DNA of 14,327 bases from Candidatus Poribacteria bacterium (lineage in GTDB: Bacteria; Poribacteria; WGA-4E; UBA9662). Every line of letters starts with the position of its first letter. The first letter of the stretch is position 1. Under the pieces are notes generated by a model that worked only from the letters and a program-made list of their open reading frames with translations, made no database searches and was not told where the DNA came from. The position numbers and the translations under genes are program-made. Positions 6,597 through 14,327 of this stretch are shown here, in pieces. The stretch is from the NCBI GenBank assembly GCA_002699335.1, contig PACG01000123.1, forward strand, positions 13,802 to 28,128. Reading direction: 5' to 3'.

Positions 6597-9104
6597 GTGA
6601 AACAACTTATGCAACCTGCCCCAACTCATGCGGAAGTGGTACCCCTTCAGAGAGAAGTAATACGTTCAATTGTCTCTGTAATTTGGATCCTAACCCAAAT
6701 TTTGGCTATTTTAGGAATGGTCTCTTTTTTTCTTCTAGTCGGGACTATTGGGGGAGTCGTAATGTCAGCCTGGGAGTCGGTAAAGGAGGTCGATTTATCT
6801 CAACTTGACTATCAACGCACCGATACGTGGAAACAACATTTGGAAATCTATTCATCTGTCTGCACCATTCAGACAGGTGATGCAGCCGATTTCCTGTTGC
6901 AAAAGATCAATTGGCTGAAATACGAGGAGATGCCACCAACTCACGTTAGGAAACAGAGGTGGTCACCAGGTCAGTATTCACTTGCGTTAGATGAAGCTGA
7001 ACAAAATGGAACCGTTGAGGTTTTTGTCCGGGGCTTTCACTATCCAAGAGCCGATCAATCCGCTCGGGACCTAACCCTGCAGATCCAGAACGGAAGGATT
7101 TCTACTATCCAAGAATTACGGTCTGGACCGCCAACTGGGCAAAAAAATATTAGCCGTTTTCGGTTGGAGCCAGAATTGATCAGTGAGATCTACGATCAAG
7201 GAGGAGCAGCGCGTGAAATTGTGACACTCAACCAGATGCCAGAGAGCCTACTGTGGGCTTTTTTGGCTGTTGAGGACAAACGTTTTTATACCCATTGGGG
7301 AATCGATACCATCCGTGTTTTTGGAGCCTTCTTGTATAATCTCAAAACAGGTGAAATGCACGGGGCCAGTACCATCACCATGCAACTCAGTCGCAACATC
7401 TATTACGATACTCGTAAACTCTGGCTGAGAAAAGTCAAGGAGTCGCTATTGGCAGTTCGAATTGAATCCGATTATTCTAAGGACGAAATCCTTGAGCGCT
7501 ATCTCAACTTCATTAACCTAGGTCGTTATAGAACACGTGATCTGCTCGGCGTGCAGGAAGCGGCTAAAAGTTACTTCGGTAAGCCCGTCTCTGAACTGGA
7601 AATCTATGAATGTGCTACGCTTGCTGGCATTCCAAAATCACCCACCCGGTATTCACCAGTTCGGAATCCACAGAGATGCAAAACTCGTCGAAACCTCATT
7701 CTCAAATTGATGCGCAATAATAATTTTATTACGCAGAACGAATACCTATCCGCTATTCGACAACCGCTAAAGGTGCGAAACCCGGAGCGGTCTAACCAAC
7801 AGATCAGTGCGTACCACTTCTTGGATTATATACATAGTGAATTAAAAACAATTGAGAGCCTAAAAGGACAACTCTATAATCAAGGATTAAAAGTCTATAC
7901 CACTATCGATATATCGATGCAGCAAGTTGCGAATGCAGCAGTTGGTGAACATTTGAGAGAACTAGACCAGGACAAAATCAAATATCCAGATCTACCCAAC
8001 TACGATGAAAACAAGCATGATCCCAATGGGATAGATCCTATCAAGAACTATTTGCAAGCCGGACTAATTGCCATTGAGCCACAGACTGGATACATCAAAG
8101 CAATGGTGGGTGGACGTGATTATTATGTGACCCGACAAACGGTCAATTTTTACAACCGCGCCGTGCAGGCTAAAAGACAACCTGGTTCTGTTTTTAAGCC
8201 CATCGTCCTTGCTGCCATGTTTAGCCAACCTTCGTTAGCAACACCAGCTACGGTAGTGACCGATGAGCCCTGGTTCACCGAGGGAGAGCCAGGTGAAAGA
8301 TGGGCACCTAAAAATTACAGCGGTCAGCATTTCGGCGACGTAACCATTCGAACTATTATTGAGAGATCGATCAATGTAGCCATGGCACGTTTGATGAATG
8401 AGACACCACTAGAACTACAGACAGGAATTGTAGAAGGAATCACCCGAACTCGAAAGTTAGCGAAACAGATGGGTATTACCAGTTCGTTAAAACCGTTTCC
8501 TGCTCTAGCATTGGGCGCTTCGGACCTAACACTACTCGAAATTACCTCCGCCTATGGTTCGTTTGCCAACGAAGGAATCTATGCCAAACCGATCTCGATC
8601 CAGTTTGTGGAAAATCGAGCTGGTGAGATTCTGATTGAAAATCAGGTTAGTCGTCGTCGAGTGCTGAATCAAAATGTCTCCTACCTAGTGACATACCTGT
8701 TAGAAGGTGTCATTAAGAATGGAACTGGAAGGCGGGCCAGAATAATGGGGCTAAAGCGACCTGCAGCGGGGAAAACGGGAACCACTAACAACTTCACCGA
8801 TGCGTGGTTTACCGGCTATGTCCCAAACTTATCAGTCGGAGTTTGGGTCGGATTCGATGATCCACAAAAAAGTGCCGATCAGGAGGGAGCTAGAGGTGCT
8901 TTGCCGATCTGGGCTAGATTCATGTTGGATGGTCTGCGGGGTGAGGTCCAGGATTTTCGCCTGCCAACAGGCGTAATTTTCAAGGAAATCGACAAGGAAA
9001 CTGGTCTATTAGCCTACAAGGATAAGTGTTCTCCAGAGAACATTGTGCGTGAAGTTTTTCTGATAAGCCAAGAACCCAAAGTTCTGTGCAATGCGCACGA
9101 ATGA
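6597..9104 (+). CDS. Class A penicillin-binding protein (peptidoglycan glycosyltransferase/transpeptidase)
   Basis: An 835-residue bifunctional cell-wall synthase of PBP1A type polymerises glycan strands and cross-links peptides outside the membrane. A short cytoplasmic tail precedes a membrane segment at about 24-56. A linker domain (60-210) leads to the GT51 glycosyltransferase: catalytic Glu226 in EDKRFYTHWGID, GASTITMQLSRN (256-267), RKVKESLLAVRIE (278-290) and ILERYLNFINLG (298-309). The transpeptidase domain has Ser531-V-F-K534, S591-I-N593 and K726-T-G-T729, so every catalytic motif is intact. The start given is GTG at 6597; an ATG at 6609 is an alternative. Neither has a clear ribosome site. 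The linker between the membrane and GT51 is longer than in many PBP1A proteins. It is one of the undamaged genes beside several broken ones, as expected for an essential function. Confidence 0.93.
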   Translation: MKQLMQPAPTHAEVVPLQREVIRSIVSVIWILTQILAILGMVSFFLLVGTIGGVVMSAWESVKEVDLSQLDYQRTDTWKQHLEIYSSVCTIQTGDAADFLLQKINWLKYEEMPPTHVRKQRWSPGQYSLALDEAEQNGTVEVFVRGFHYPRADQSARDLTLQIQNGRISTIQELRSGPPTGQKNISRFRLEPELISEIYDQGGAAREIVTLNQMPESLLWAFLAVEDKRFYTHWGIDTIRVFGAFLYNLKTGEMHGASTITMQLSRNIYYDTRKLWLRKVKESLLAVRIESDYSKDEILERYLNFINLGRYRTRDLLGVQEAAKSYFGKPVSELEIYECATLAGIPKSPTRYSPVRNPQRCKTRRNLILKLMRNNNFITQNEYLSAIRQPLKVRNPERSNQQISAYHFLDYIHSELKTIESLKGQLYNQGLKVYTTIDISMQQVANAAVGEHLRELDQDKIKYPDLPNYDENKHDPNGIDPIKNYLQAGLIAIEPQTGYIKAMVGGRDYYVTRQTVNFYNRAVQAKRQPGSVFKPIVLAAMFSQPSLATPATVVTDEPWFTEGEPGERWAPKNYSGQHFGDVTIRTIIERSINVAMARLMNETPLELQTGIVEGITRTRKLAKQMGITSSLKPFPALALGASDLTLLEITSAYGSFANEGIYAKPISIQFVENRAGEILIENQVSRRRVLNQNVSYLVTYLLEGVIKNGTGRRARIMGLKRPAAGKTGTTNNFTDAWFTGYVPNLSVGVWVGFDDPQKSADQEGARGALPIWARFMLDGLRGEVQDFRLPTGVIFKEIDKETGLLAYKDKCSPENIVREVFLISQEPKVLCNAHE

Positions 9105-9116
9105 GTTCTCTGGAAT

Positions 9117-9137
9117 AGTGATCAGTGACCAGTTATT
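9117..9137 (+). repeat. Three degenerate heptamers (AGTGATC type)
   Basis: AGTGATC, AGTGACC and AGTTATT follow each other without gaps in the 67-base space between two convergent genes. Short tandem heptamer repeats of this style occur between genes in some bacteria. With only three imperfect copies it may be chance. No good rho-independent terminator is visible for either gene here. Confidence 0.35.
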
Positions 9138-9171
9138 GATGTTTTTGGCGTTCTAGCCATTGACTACTGAT

Positions 9172-11631
9172 TTAATAACGATTAGCGAGCCACGTCTCAG
9201 CCACCGATAGCAGTAGTACACCCAGTACTATAAACCACCAAATTTGTTGTTGGCGTTCTACCTCCGACTGTCTCCGCGAAAGCGAGGCTCGGGAGGCCAG
9301 TTCTGCTGTCATTGTCTGTCCCCCGGCCTTTTCCTGCACAGTAGACGGTGCCTTTGGTCCACTAAGCATCTGCGGGTTAGCCTTGTTCTCCTCTCTCTCA
9401 ACCGACGCGTTTATCAGGCTCATAACCTCCTCCGAGTCGTAAGGCTCCAGGTCAGATTCAATCGTATCTAGATTAATAGCCCAATATTGATACCGACTCG
9501 TCTGAGTCATCGGTTGATCAGGCTTGCCTAGGTCCCCGAGCGGGGACCTGTAAATCTGATATATTCCCGGTAATTCTGTCCCAGAGAAGTGAATTGGTTC
9601 TCCCATTAATTGAGTGCGGATTCGATGTTCCTTACCAGAGGGGTCAAAGACAGCAATCGCTCGGTTAACAGTTGTCGTTGCGTCTTTCGGGAAAATAGGC
9701 GCTAGGTCAACGACATCGCCGACAGCATAAGCATTAGATTGGTCGGTTGGATAGAGAGCTAGATACCGGATCACCGAATGAAGAAACGGCAAGTAAATGG
9801 GACGAATGGGAAAATCAGTTCCTTGCCGATCAAGTCGAGCATTAAGGAAAATCACCCGGCCTCGACCAACAGACTTCTCGATCAGCAGCGGTGTTCCATC
9901 CTCAAAACTAGCAACCACTGTTGCCTCAGCATCAGGCAAGCAGGGCGCAACCCAATCAAACTGAATTTGACTAAAATCGCCTTGATATTGCTGTTGAAAC
10001 GAGCGGAATAGTGGATGGTTGAAATCTATTTGAGTTAAGATCATTTCCCCAACTGCGCCAACCTTAGGTTGGCTCGAGGACGCTGGCCTTTGGTCGGAGC
10101 CTGAATCCTCAGTCCCCGTGGATGTATCTATTGAACGAGATGCTGACATTACCCCTGATCGAGCTAACCTTGGGTTGGCTCGAGGGTAAAACTGACAAGG
10201 ATACAGTGAAGTCAAAAGAGAAGCTCCCCGATCAGAGTCAGGGGGAAATTTATCGCTCGCATCTGTATTGCTGCCAGCAATCAATAGCCCACCTCCTTGC
10301 TGGACAAAGGTAAGCAATTTAGCCAGGTCTACTGATATCAACGAGGTACCATGTACAATCATCAAGTCATAAGTAGTCTCTAACGATTGGCTGTTTGGTA
10401 GTTGGGTTGAGGCGGTCCAGTTGACGGGCAAGATCTGTTGACCTGCTTGTAAGGCTTTCTGCAGATAAAACGTTTCATCGGCATCACCTGATCCCCCCCT
10501 CTGATCGGAGTCGAGGACAAGCTTTCGTGGAAACAGCCGAGGGTAAACTTGATGAATCAGATGCAAGCGAATCTGACGGATATGTTGAGTACAAAAGTAA
10601 CGACGATTATCGATCTGCACCGATTGGTCGGTGATTTCAACAAACCCTTTATGCTGTGTAGTACGCAACGCAGTCGTTGTTAACGCTGACTGATCCAGAT
10701 CGGCAGACGCTTCGGTTTGCAACTTAACATCCGTAATCTGCTGAGGCTCAACTGTTATCTGCTTACTTTGGGTTTGCTTCTCATCCAAAAAGAGGCTGAC
10801 CGTTGTTTGTTGCTTAACCTGCCCAAAATTACGAATTCGTGCTAGGACGGTCGTTTTAGTTGGACCAATCGTCTGGGGAACCACCAGGCCAGTAACGGCT
10901 AAATTAGGTGGAGCAGGTTGATCTGGAATAGTCAGCAATCTAATTGAGGGAATATTGATACTTTCTCGACCTGAACTAAGTTGATCACTTTCACCAATTA
11001 TGGCTAAGAGCTGTGACCAACCTACTTTTTGCAGATCGCTGGCTAACCAGATCTCCTTCTGTCCTTTTACGGCTTTTTGTAAGAGTTCATTTGCCATCTG
11101 CAGACCACTGAGCAAGTTAGTACCCCGGTGGGTCAGTTGAGCACTATCGACGGCGGCCTGAGTTAACTGATGATTTTTATCCAGCAATTTGTCCGGTTTG
11201 GCATAGTTCGAGACGTGTACCAAAGCAGATTTATCCTGTGGAGTCAATTGATCCAACGCTTCTGAAACTAACCGTTTCGTCATCGTAAAGGTATTAGACC
11301 CGTTGGCAGATACTCCCATACTATAGGAGCAGTCGAGTACGACCACCACGTTTCGTTGCCGATCAACCGCTTCGAGCATCTGATGGTATGGCCAAAACGG
11401 TCTGGCAAAGGCCACCCCCAAACAACACAAAATTAAAGCTCTCAGTAACAATAGCAACAACTCCTTAAGTCTGTGACGTTGCTGGTTAGAGTAGATGGAT
11501 TTTTGGATAAAACGGATGGTACCGAAGATGAACCGATGAGTTTGGCGACGATTGAGTAAATGAATAATGATCGGCAGAGATGCTCCAGCGACACTAATTG
11601 CCAAAAAAATCGGGCTTAGAAACTGTAACAT
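9172..11631 (-). CDS. BatA-type membrane protein with VWA and glutamine amidotransferase-like domains
   Basis: The 819-residue protein starts MLQFLSPIFLAISVAG..IHLLNRRQ, the BatA/aerotolerance N-terminal domain, with a second membrane helix at about 58-78. A von Willebrand A domain (about 94-235) has the metal site DCSYS (100-104), Thr171 in RGTNL and Asp199 in LASDLQK, so metal binding looks intact. Residues 240-340 resemble a CARDB-like beta domain. At 420-456 (YDLMIVHGT, LAKLLTFVQQGGGLLIAGS) and around 590 (GRGRVIFLNARLD) the pattern is that of a class I glutamine amidotransferase-like fold without obvious catalytic residues. A low-complexity Ser-rich insert covers 490-525. A third membrane helix (797-813) ends the protein, so most of it faces outside the cytoplasm. 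Related proteins usually sit beside MoxR ATPase and DUF58 genes; none is in this window. A promoter lies about 80-110 bases upstream. Confidence 0.85.
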   Translation of the reverse strand: MLQFLSPIFLAISVAGASLPIIIHLLNRRQTHRFIFGTIRFIQKSIYSNQQRHRLKELLLLLLRALILCCLGVAFARPFWPYHQMLEAVDRQRNVVVVLDCSYSMGVSANGSNTFTMTKRLVSEALDQLTPQDKSALVHVSNYAKPDKLLDKNHQLTQAAVDSAQLTHRGTNLLSGLQMANELLQKAVKGQKEIWLASDLQKVGWSQLLAIIGESDQLSSGRESINIPSIRLLTIPDQPAPPNLAVTGLVVPQTIGPTKTTVLARIRNFGQVKQQTTVSLFLDEKQTQSKQITVEPQQITDVKLQTEASADLDQSALTTTALRTTQHKGFVEITDQSVQIDNRRYFCTQHIRQIRLHLIHQVYPRLFPRKLVLDSDQRGGSGDADETFYLQKALQAGQQILPVNWTASTQLPNSQSLETTYDLMIVHGTSLISVDLAKLLTFVQQGGGLLIAGSNTDASDKFPPDSDRGASLLTSLYPCQFYPRANPRLARSGVMSASRSIDTSTGTEDSGSDQRPASSSQPKVGAVGEMILTQIDFNHPLFRSFQQQYQGDFSQIQFDWVAPCLPDAEATVVASFEDGTPLLIEKSVGRGRVIFLNARLDRQGTDFPIRPIYLPFLHSVIRYLALYPTDQSNAYAVGDVVDLAPIFPKDATTTVNRAIAVFDPSGKEHRIRTQLMGEPIHFSGTELPGIYQIYRSPLGDLGKPDQPMTQTSRYQYWAINLDTIESDLEPYDSEEVMSLINASVEREENKANPQMLSGPKAPSTVQEKAGGQTMTAELASRASLSRRQSEVERQQQIWWFIVLGVLLLSVAETWLANRY

Positions 11632-11704
11632 AGTCTAATCTAGACTCTTCCACCAATTCAAACTGTCCATTTTTACCTGATACAGTAAGGGTTCAACGGT
11701 TCTC

Positions 11705-11746
11705 GACACACTATAACAGGCACCATTCTGTGTCGTCAAGTGTGTC
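11705..11746 (-). promoter_or_regulatory. Promoter of the VWA gene inside a dyad
   Basis: On the minus strand TTGACG (11739-11734) and TATAGT (11715-11710) are separated by 18 bases, a good sigma-70-type promoter giving a leader of about 70 bases before the ATG at 11631. GACACAC (11746-11740) and its reverse complement GTGTGTC (11711-11705) flank it. A second pairing, CGACACA (11704-11710) with TGTGTCG (11729-11735), overlaps. Repeats around both promoter boxes suggest repressor binding, but no regulator is known. Confidence 0.5.
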
Positions 11747-11980
11747 TTTTTCAGGCCTTAATTTTGCCGCCTTGTGAAGGTTATCATAACACGTTTGGGG
11801 TCGGGGTTCACTGTTTAGAGTCGAATATTGACCAATTTAATCTTGAACTGCAACCTTATCTCACCTCACTCAATCTCAAAACTCTATTTCCCTCCAACTG
11901 ATGAAAATCTAATTTCTTCTAAATAGGTGCAGTTGATTATTTCAGCAGTCAACAAATACACCAAAAGAAAGGGAAACAAA
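11747..11980. promoter_or_regulatory. Upstream region of the regulator operon, with a GTTGA/TCAAC dyad
   Basis: Gene-free, AT-rich divergent region. GTTGA (11932-11936) and TCAAC (11949-11953) form an inverted repeat with a 12-base spacer just before the ribosome site of the ribbon-helix-helix gene. Such regulators commonly bind dyads in their own promoter. No clear -35/-10 pair was recognised on the plus strand. Confidence 0.3.
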
Positions 11981-12187
11981 ATGAGCGAAAATTGGCACAG
12001 TCAAGGCAGTAAGAAACTGCATCAGGCAAGGATCAGCCCAGATTTTAAACGATCCATTCGCACATTGGCAATCATTCGAGATACTTCCATCAGTGCTAGT
12101 ACCGAGCAAGCAGTCCAGATGTATGCCAACAAGAACAAAGAGATCATTCGTGATTATCATTTAACTCTGGCATCAGAGGGTAAATAA
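11981..12187 (+). CDS. Small ribbon-helix-helix-like regulator (possible antitoxin)
   Basis: The 68-residue protein starts at the ATG at 11981, with AGAAAGGG about six bases upstream. A GTG at 11927 would add 18 residues but lacks a ribosome site. The central part reads as a ribbon-helix-helix fold: strand ARISP (about 16-20), helix DFKRSIRTLAIIRD, turn TSIS, helix ASTEQAVQMYANKNKE. Such proteins bind DNA as dimers through the strand and often repress their own operon, either as antitoxins or as copy-number or general regulators. The stop codon overlaps the start of the next gene by one base (TAATG), so the two are probably translated together. The fold call rests on pattern only. Confidence 0.65.
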   Translation: MSENWHSQGSKKLHQARISPDFKRSIRTLAIIRDTSISASTEQAVQMYANKNKEIIRDYHLTLASEGK

Positions 12188-12411
12188 TGATGGGTCAATA
12201 CCTAATCGAGATTGGTCGGCAAGTTTGCCTCACCCACAATGATGCCACAGAATTAACCGAATCAAGTATTCACTTGCGCAAATTTACTAAGGACCAAGTC
12301 AAAACAATGATTGCTAAGAATCTACAGCAAGTGGAAAAAATAGACAGTAAGATTGGCAAATCAAAAGACATTGAGGAAAAAGTGGAATTATTGTCTACGG
12401 CAAACGGGTGA
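12187..12411 (+). CDS. Unknown small protein coupled to the RHH-like gene
   Basis: The 74-residue protein begins at 12187, with an adjacent ATG at 12190 as an alternative. The first half (MGQYLIEIGRQVCLTH) looks like a short strand region. The second half (RKFTKDQVKTMIAKNLQQVE, then DSKIGKSKDIEEKVELL) is charged and helical. No family was recognised and no catalytic residues stand out. The one-base overlap with the upstream regulator gene and the terminator 65 bases downstream show a two-gene operon. A toxin or partner role is possible because toxin-antitoxin pairs have this layout, but the protein does not resemble ParE, RelE, HicA or VapC. Confidence 0.6.
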   Translation: MMGQYLIEIGRQVCLTHNDATELTESSIHLRKFTKDQVKTMIAKNLQQVEKIDSKIGKSKDIEEKVELLSTANG

Positions 12412-12475
12412 ATTATGTCAAATGATAGCAGTGCTGGTGTCTATGCAACTGCATTGATTTGATTGTGACAGAATG

Positions 12476-12507
12476 AAAAAGGAGTATCCAAATGAGTACT
12501 CCTTCTT
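12476..12507 (+). terminator. Rho-independent terminator of the small operon
   Basis: AAGGAGTA (12479-12486) pairs perfectly with TACTCCTT (12497-12504) around a 10-base loop. One mismatch later AA/TT pairs extend the stem. A T-rich stretch (TTCTTTGTTTC) follows. It lies 65 bases after the 74-codon gene. Confidence 0.7.
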
Positions 12508-12576
12508 TGTTTCTAATCCAAATTTGATCAGTTACTAAACTCTATTGTCTCTTTCTACCAGTATAGACTCCTTTCT

Positions 12577-13005
12577 CTAAGTCCAATTTGATCTCCATTC
12601 TGTCTTTGTTGATCCAAATTTTGCTCCCTGTCTTTCTTTGCCTTTAGAGTCTATTTGAAATCTAGCACAAATTTTCTTTTCACTTGAACTAACAGCAAAT
12701 TGTTTGTATCTGGCACTTCTGAAGTCAAAGTATATCCAATTGGGGTTGTTGGCATCTTGGCAAGGGTGAGTGATGTAATTGAGGTGAATATAATCCTGAT
12801 CGGCATCTTTCAGCAGAAAAAGGTTGTTGTATTCAAAGAGTTGGATGCGAATTGCCTGACTGATGTAAAGAAAACCATTGGTTTCAAGATGACAGAATGA
12901 ATTTCTACCTTTGCTTTGCCGTTTAGTTGTTGTGCTAGTTGTGTCAGTGGGAATCCCGGCAAAGGATGAAGAATCCTGATCGTGCATAATATATTTATCA
13001 ATCAC
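12577..13005 (-). CDS. Hypothetical 142-codon reading frame, possibly decayed
   Basis: It opens with GTG at 13005, just after the broken histidine kinase on the same strand. Part of it reads protein-like (GFLYISQAIRIQLFEYNNLF, then PNWIYFDFRSARYKQFAV), but no family was recognised and there is no clear ribosome site; an ATG at 12987 is an alternative. Immediately upstream, in the kinase frame after its stop, the residues HQLLEARPLRIL appear, followed by VIDKYIM in this frame. That pattern resembles the first strand of a response-regulator receiver domain (RILVVDD). It may therefore begin as receiver debris from a hybrid kinase, but the remainder does not look like a receiver. Confidence 0.3.
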   Translation of the reverse strand: MIDKYIMHDQDSSSFAGIPTDTTSTTTKRQSKGRNSFCHLETNGFLYISQAIRIQLFEYNNLFLLKDADQDYIHLNYITHPCQDANNPNWIYFDFRSARYKQFAVSSSEKKICARFQIDSKGKERQGAKFGSTKTEWRSNWT

Positions 13006-13040
13006 AATATTCTCAATGGTCTTGCTTCTAACAGTTGGTG

Positions 13041-14182
<1,142 letters not shown>

Positions 14183-14275
14183 TCACCTCTCATCAAGCAG
14201 TTAGAGCATTTCGAGGCATTCTAATGGAAGGTTTCTTCTCCTTCCAAGTGTAAGAAATGAGTCCCGCTATTAAGT

Positions 14276-14327
14276 TGACCCTAAAATTAACTGGACTCCG
14301 CTGTCTGGAGTGTTCAATATGGCAGAT
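14276..14327 (+). mobile_element. Possible left end of an insertion sequence, cut by the window
   Basis: TGACCCTAAAATTAACTGGA begins at 14276 and resembles the terminal repeats of some IS3-like elements. A ribosome site TGGAG and an ATG at 14319-14321 (M-A-D to the window edge) follow at the distance expected for a first transposase frame. The other end lies outside the window. The kinase remnant next to it lacks a proper N-terminus, which an insertion could explain. Confidence 0.3.

Noticed and set aside
9032..9114. 10-bp inverted repeat TCCAGAGAAC/GTTCTCTGGA around the PBP stop codon
   Set aside because: The 63-base loop is long and about one such repeat is expected by chance in a window this size.
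12415..12462. 15-codon frame MSNDSSAGVYATALI after the small operon
   Set aside because: It is too short, has no ribosome site, and nothing supports translation.
12700..12900. 66-codon plus-strand frame
   Set aside because: It lies opposite the 142-codon minus frame and has no start signal or family features.

Overview
The window looks like a piece of a bacterial chromosome from a Candidatus Poribacteria-like lineage (sponge-associated, planctomycete-like gene content). This is inferred only from the mix of gene families: secreted LamG/DUF1080-type proteins, a formylglycine-type sulfatase, a phytanoyl-CoA dioxygenase (PhyH), a BatA/VWA membrane protein and a leucine-rich-repeat histidine kinase. 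No rRNA, tRNA or CRISPR array was seen.

Layout, left to right. Positions 1-1434 hold two minus-strand genes for exported lectin-like (concanavalin A-fold) proteins; one is cut by the window edge and one is broken by a frameshift. Positions 1622-4306 hold two intact minus-strand enzyme genes: a YwrD-like gamma-glutamyltransferase and an alpha/beta hydrolase. Positions 4307-5170 contain no convincing gene but do contain three 12-bp direct repeats and an 11-bp perfect AT-rich hairpin. Positions 5171-5705 hold a heavily eroded sulfatase pseudogene on the plus strand. It is followed by a PhyH gene with two frameshifts (5836-6571) and an intact class A penicillin-binding protein (6597-9104). That gene converges on a large BatA/von Willebrand membrane protein gene (9172-11631, minus), which has a recognisable promoter inside a dyad.

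The right end (about 11.8-14.3 kb) is more AT-rich and accessory in character. It has a tight two-gene operon (a ribbon-helix-helix-like regulator overlapping an unknown 74-codon gene) with a hairpin terminator, an unidentified 142-codon reading frame, and a leucine-rich-repeat histidine kinase disrupted by a frameshift and stop codons. The window stops at what may be the first bases of an insertion sequence.

The main theme is gene decay next to intact housekeeping genes. Four genes (LamG-like, sulfatase, PhyH, histidine kinase) carry frameshifts, stops or deletions. Several inferred lesions are changes from C to T on the coding strand (G to A in one case). The intact genes include the cell-wall synthase, the VWA protein and the two enzymes. 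No complete new defence or biosynthetic system is visible. The most open-ended items are the regulator/unknown pair and the repeat-bearing intergenic region.
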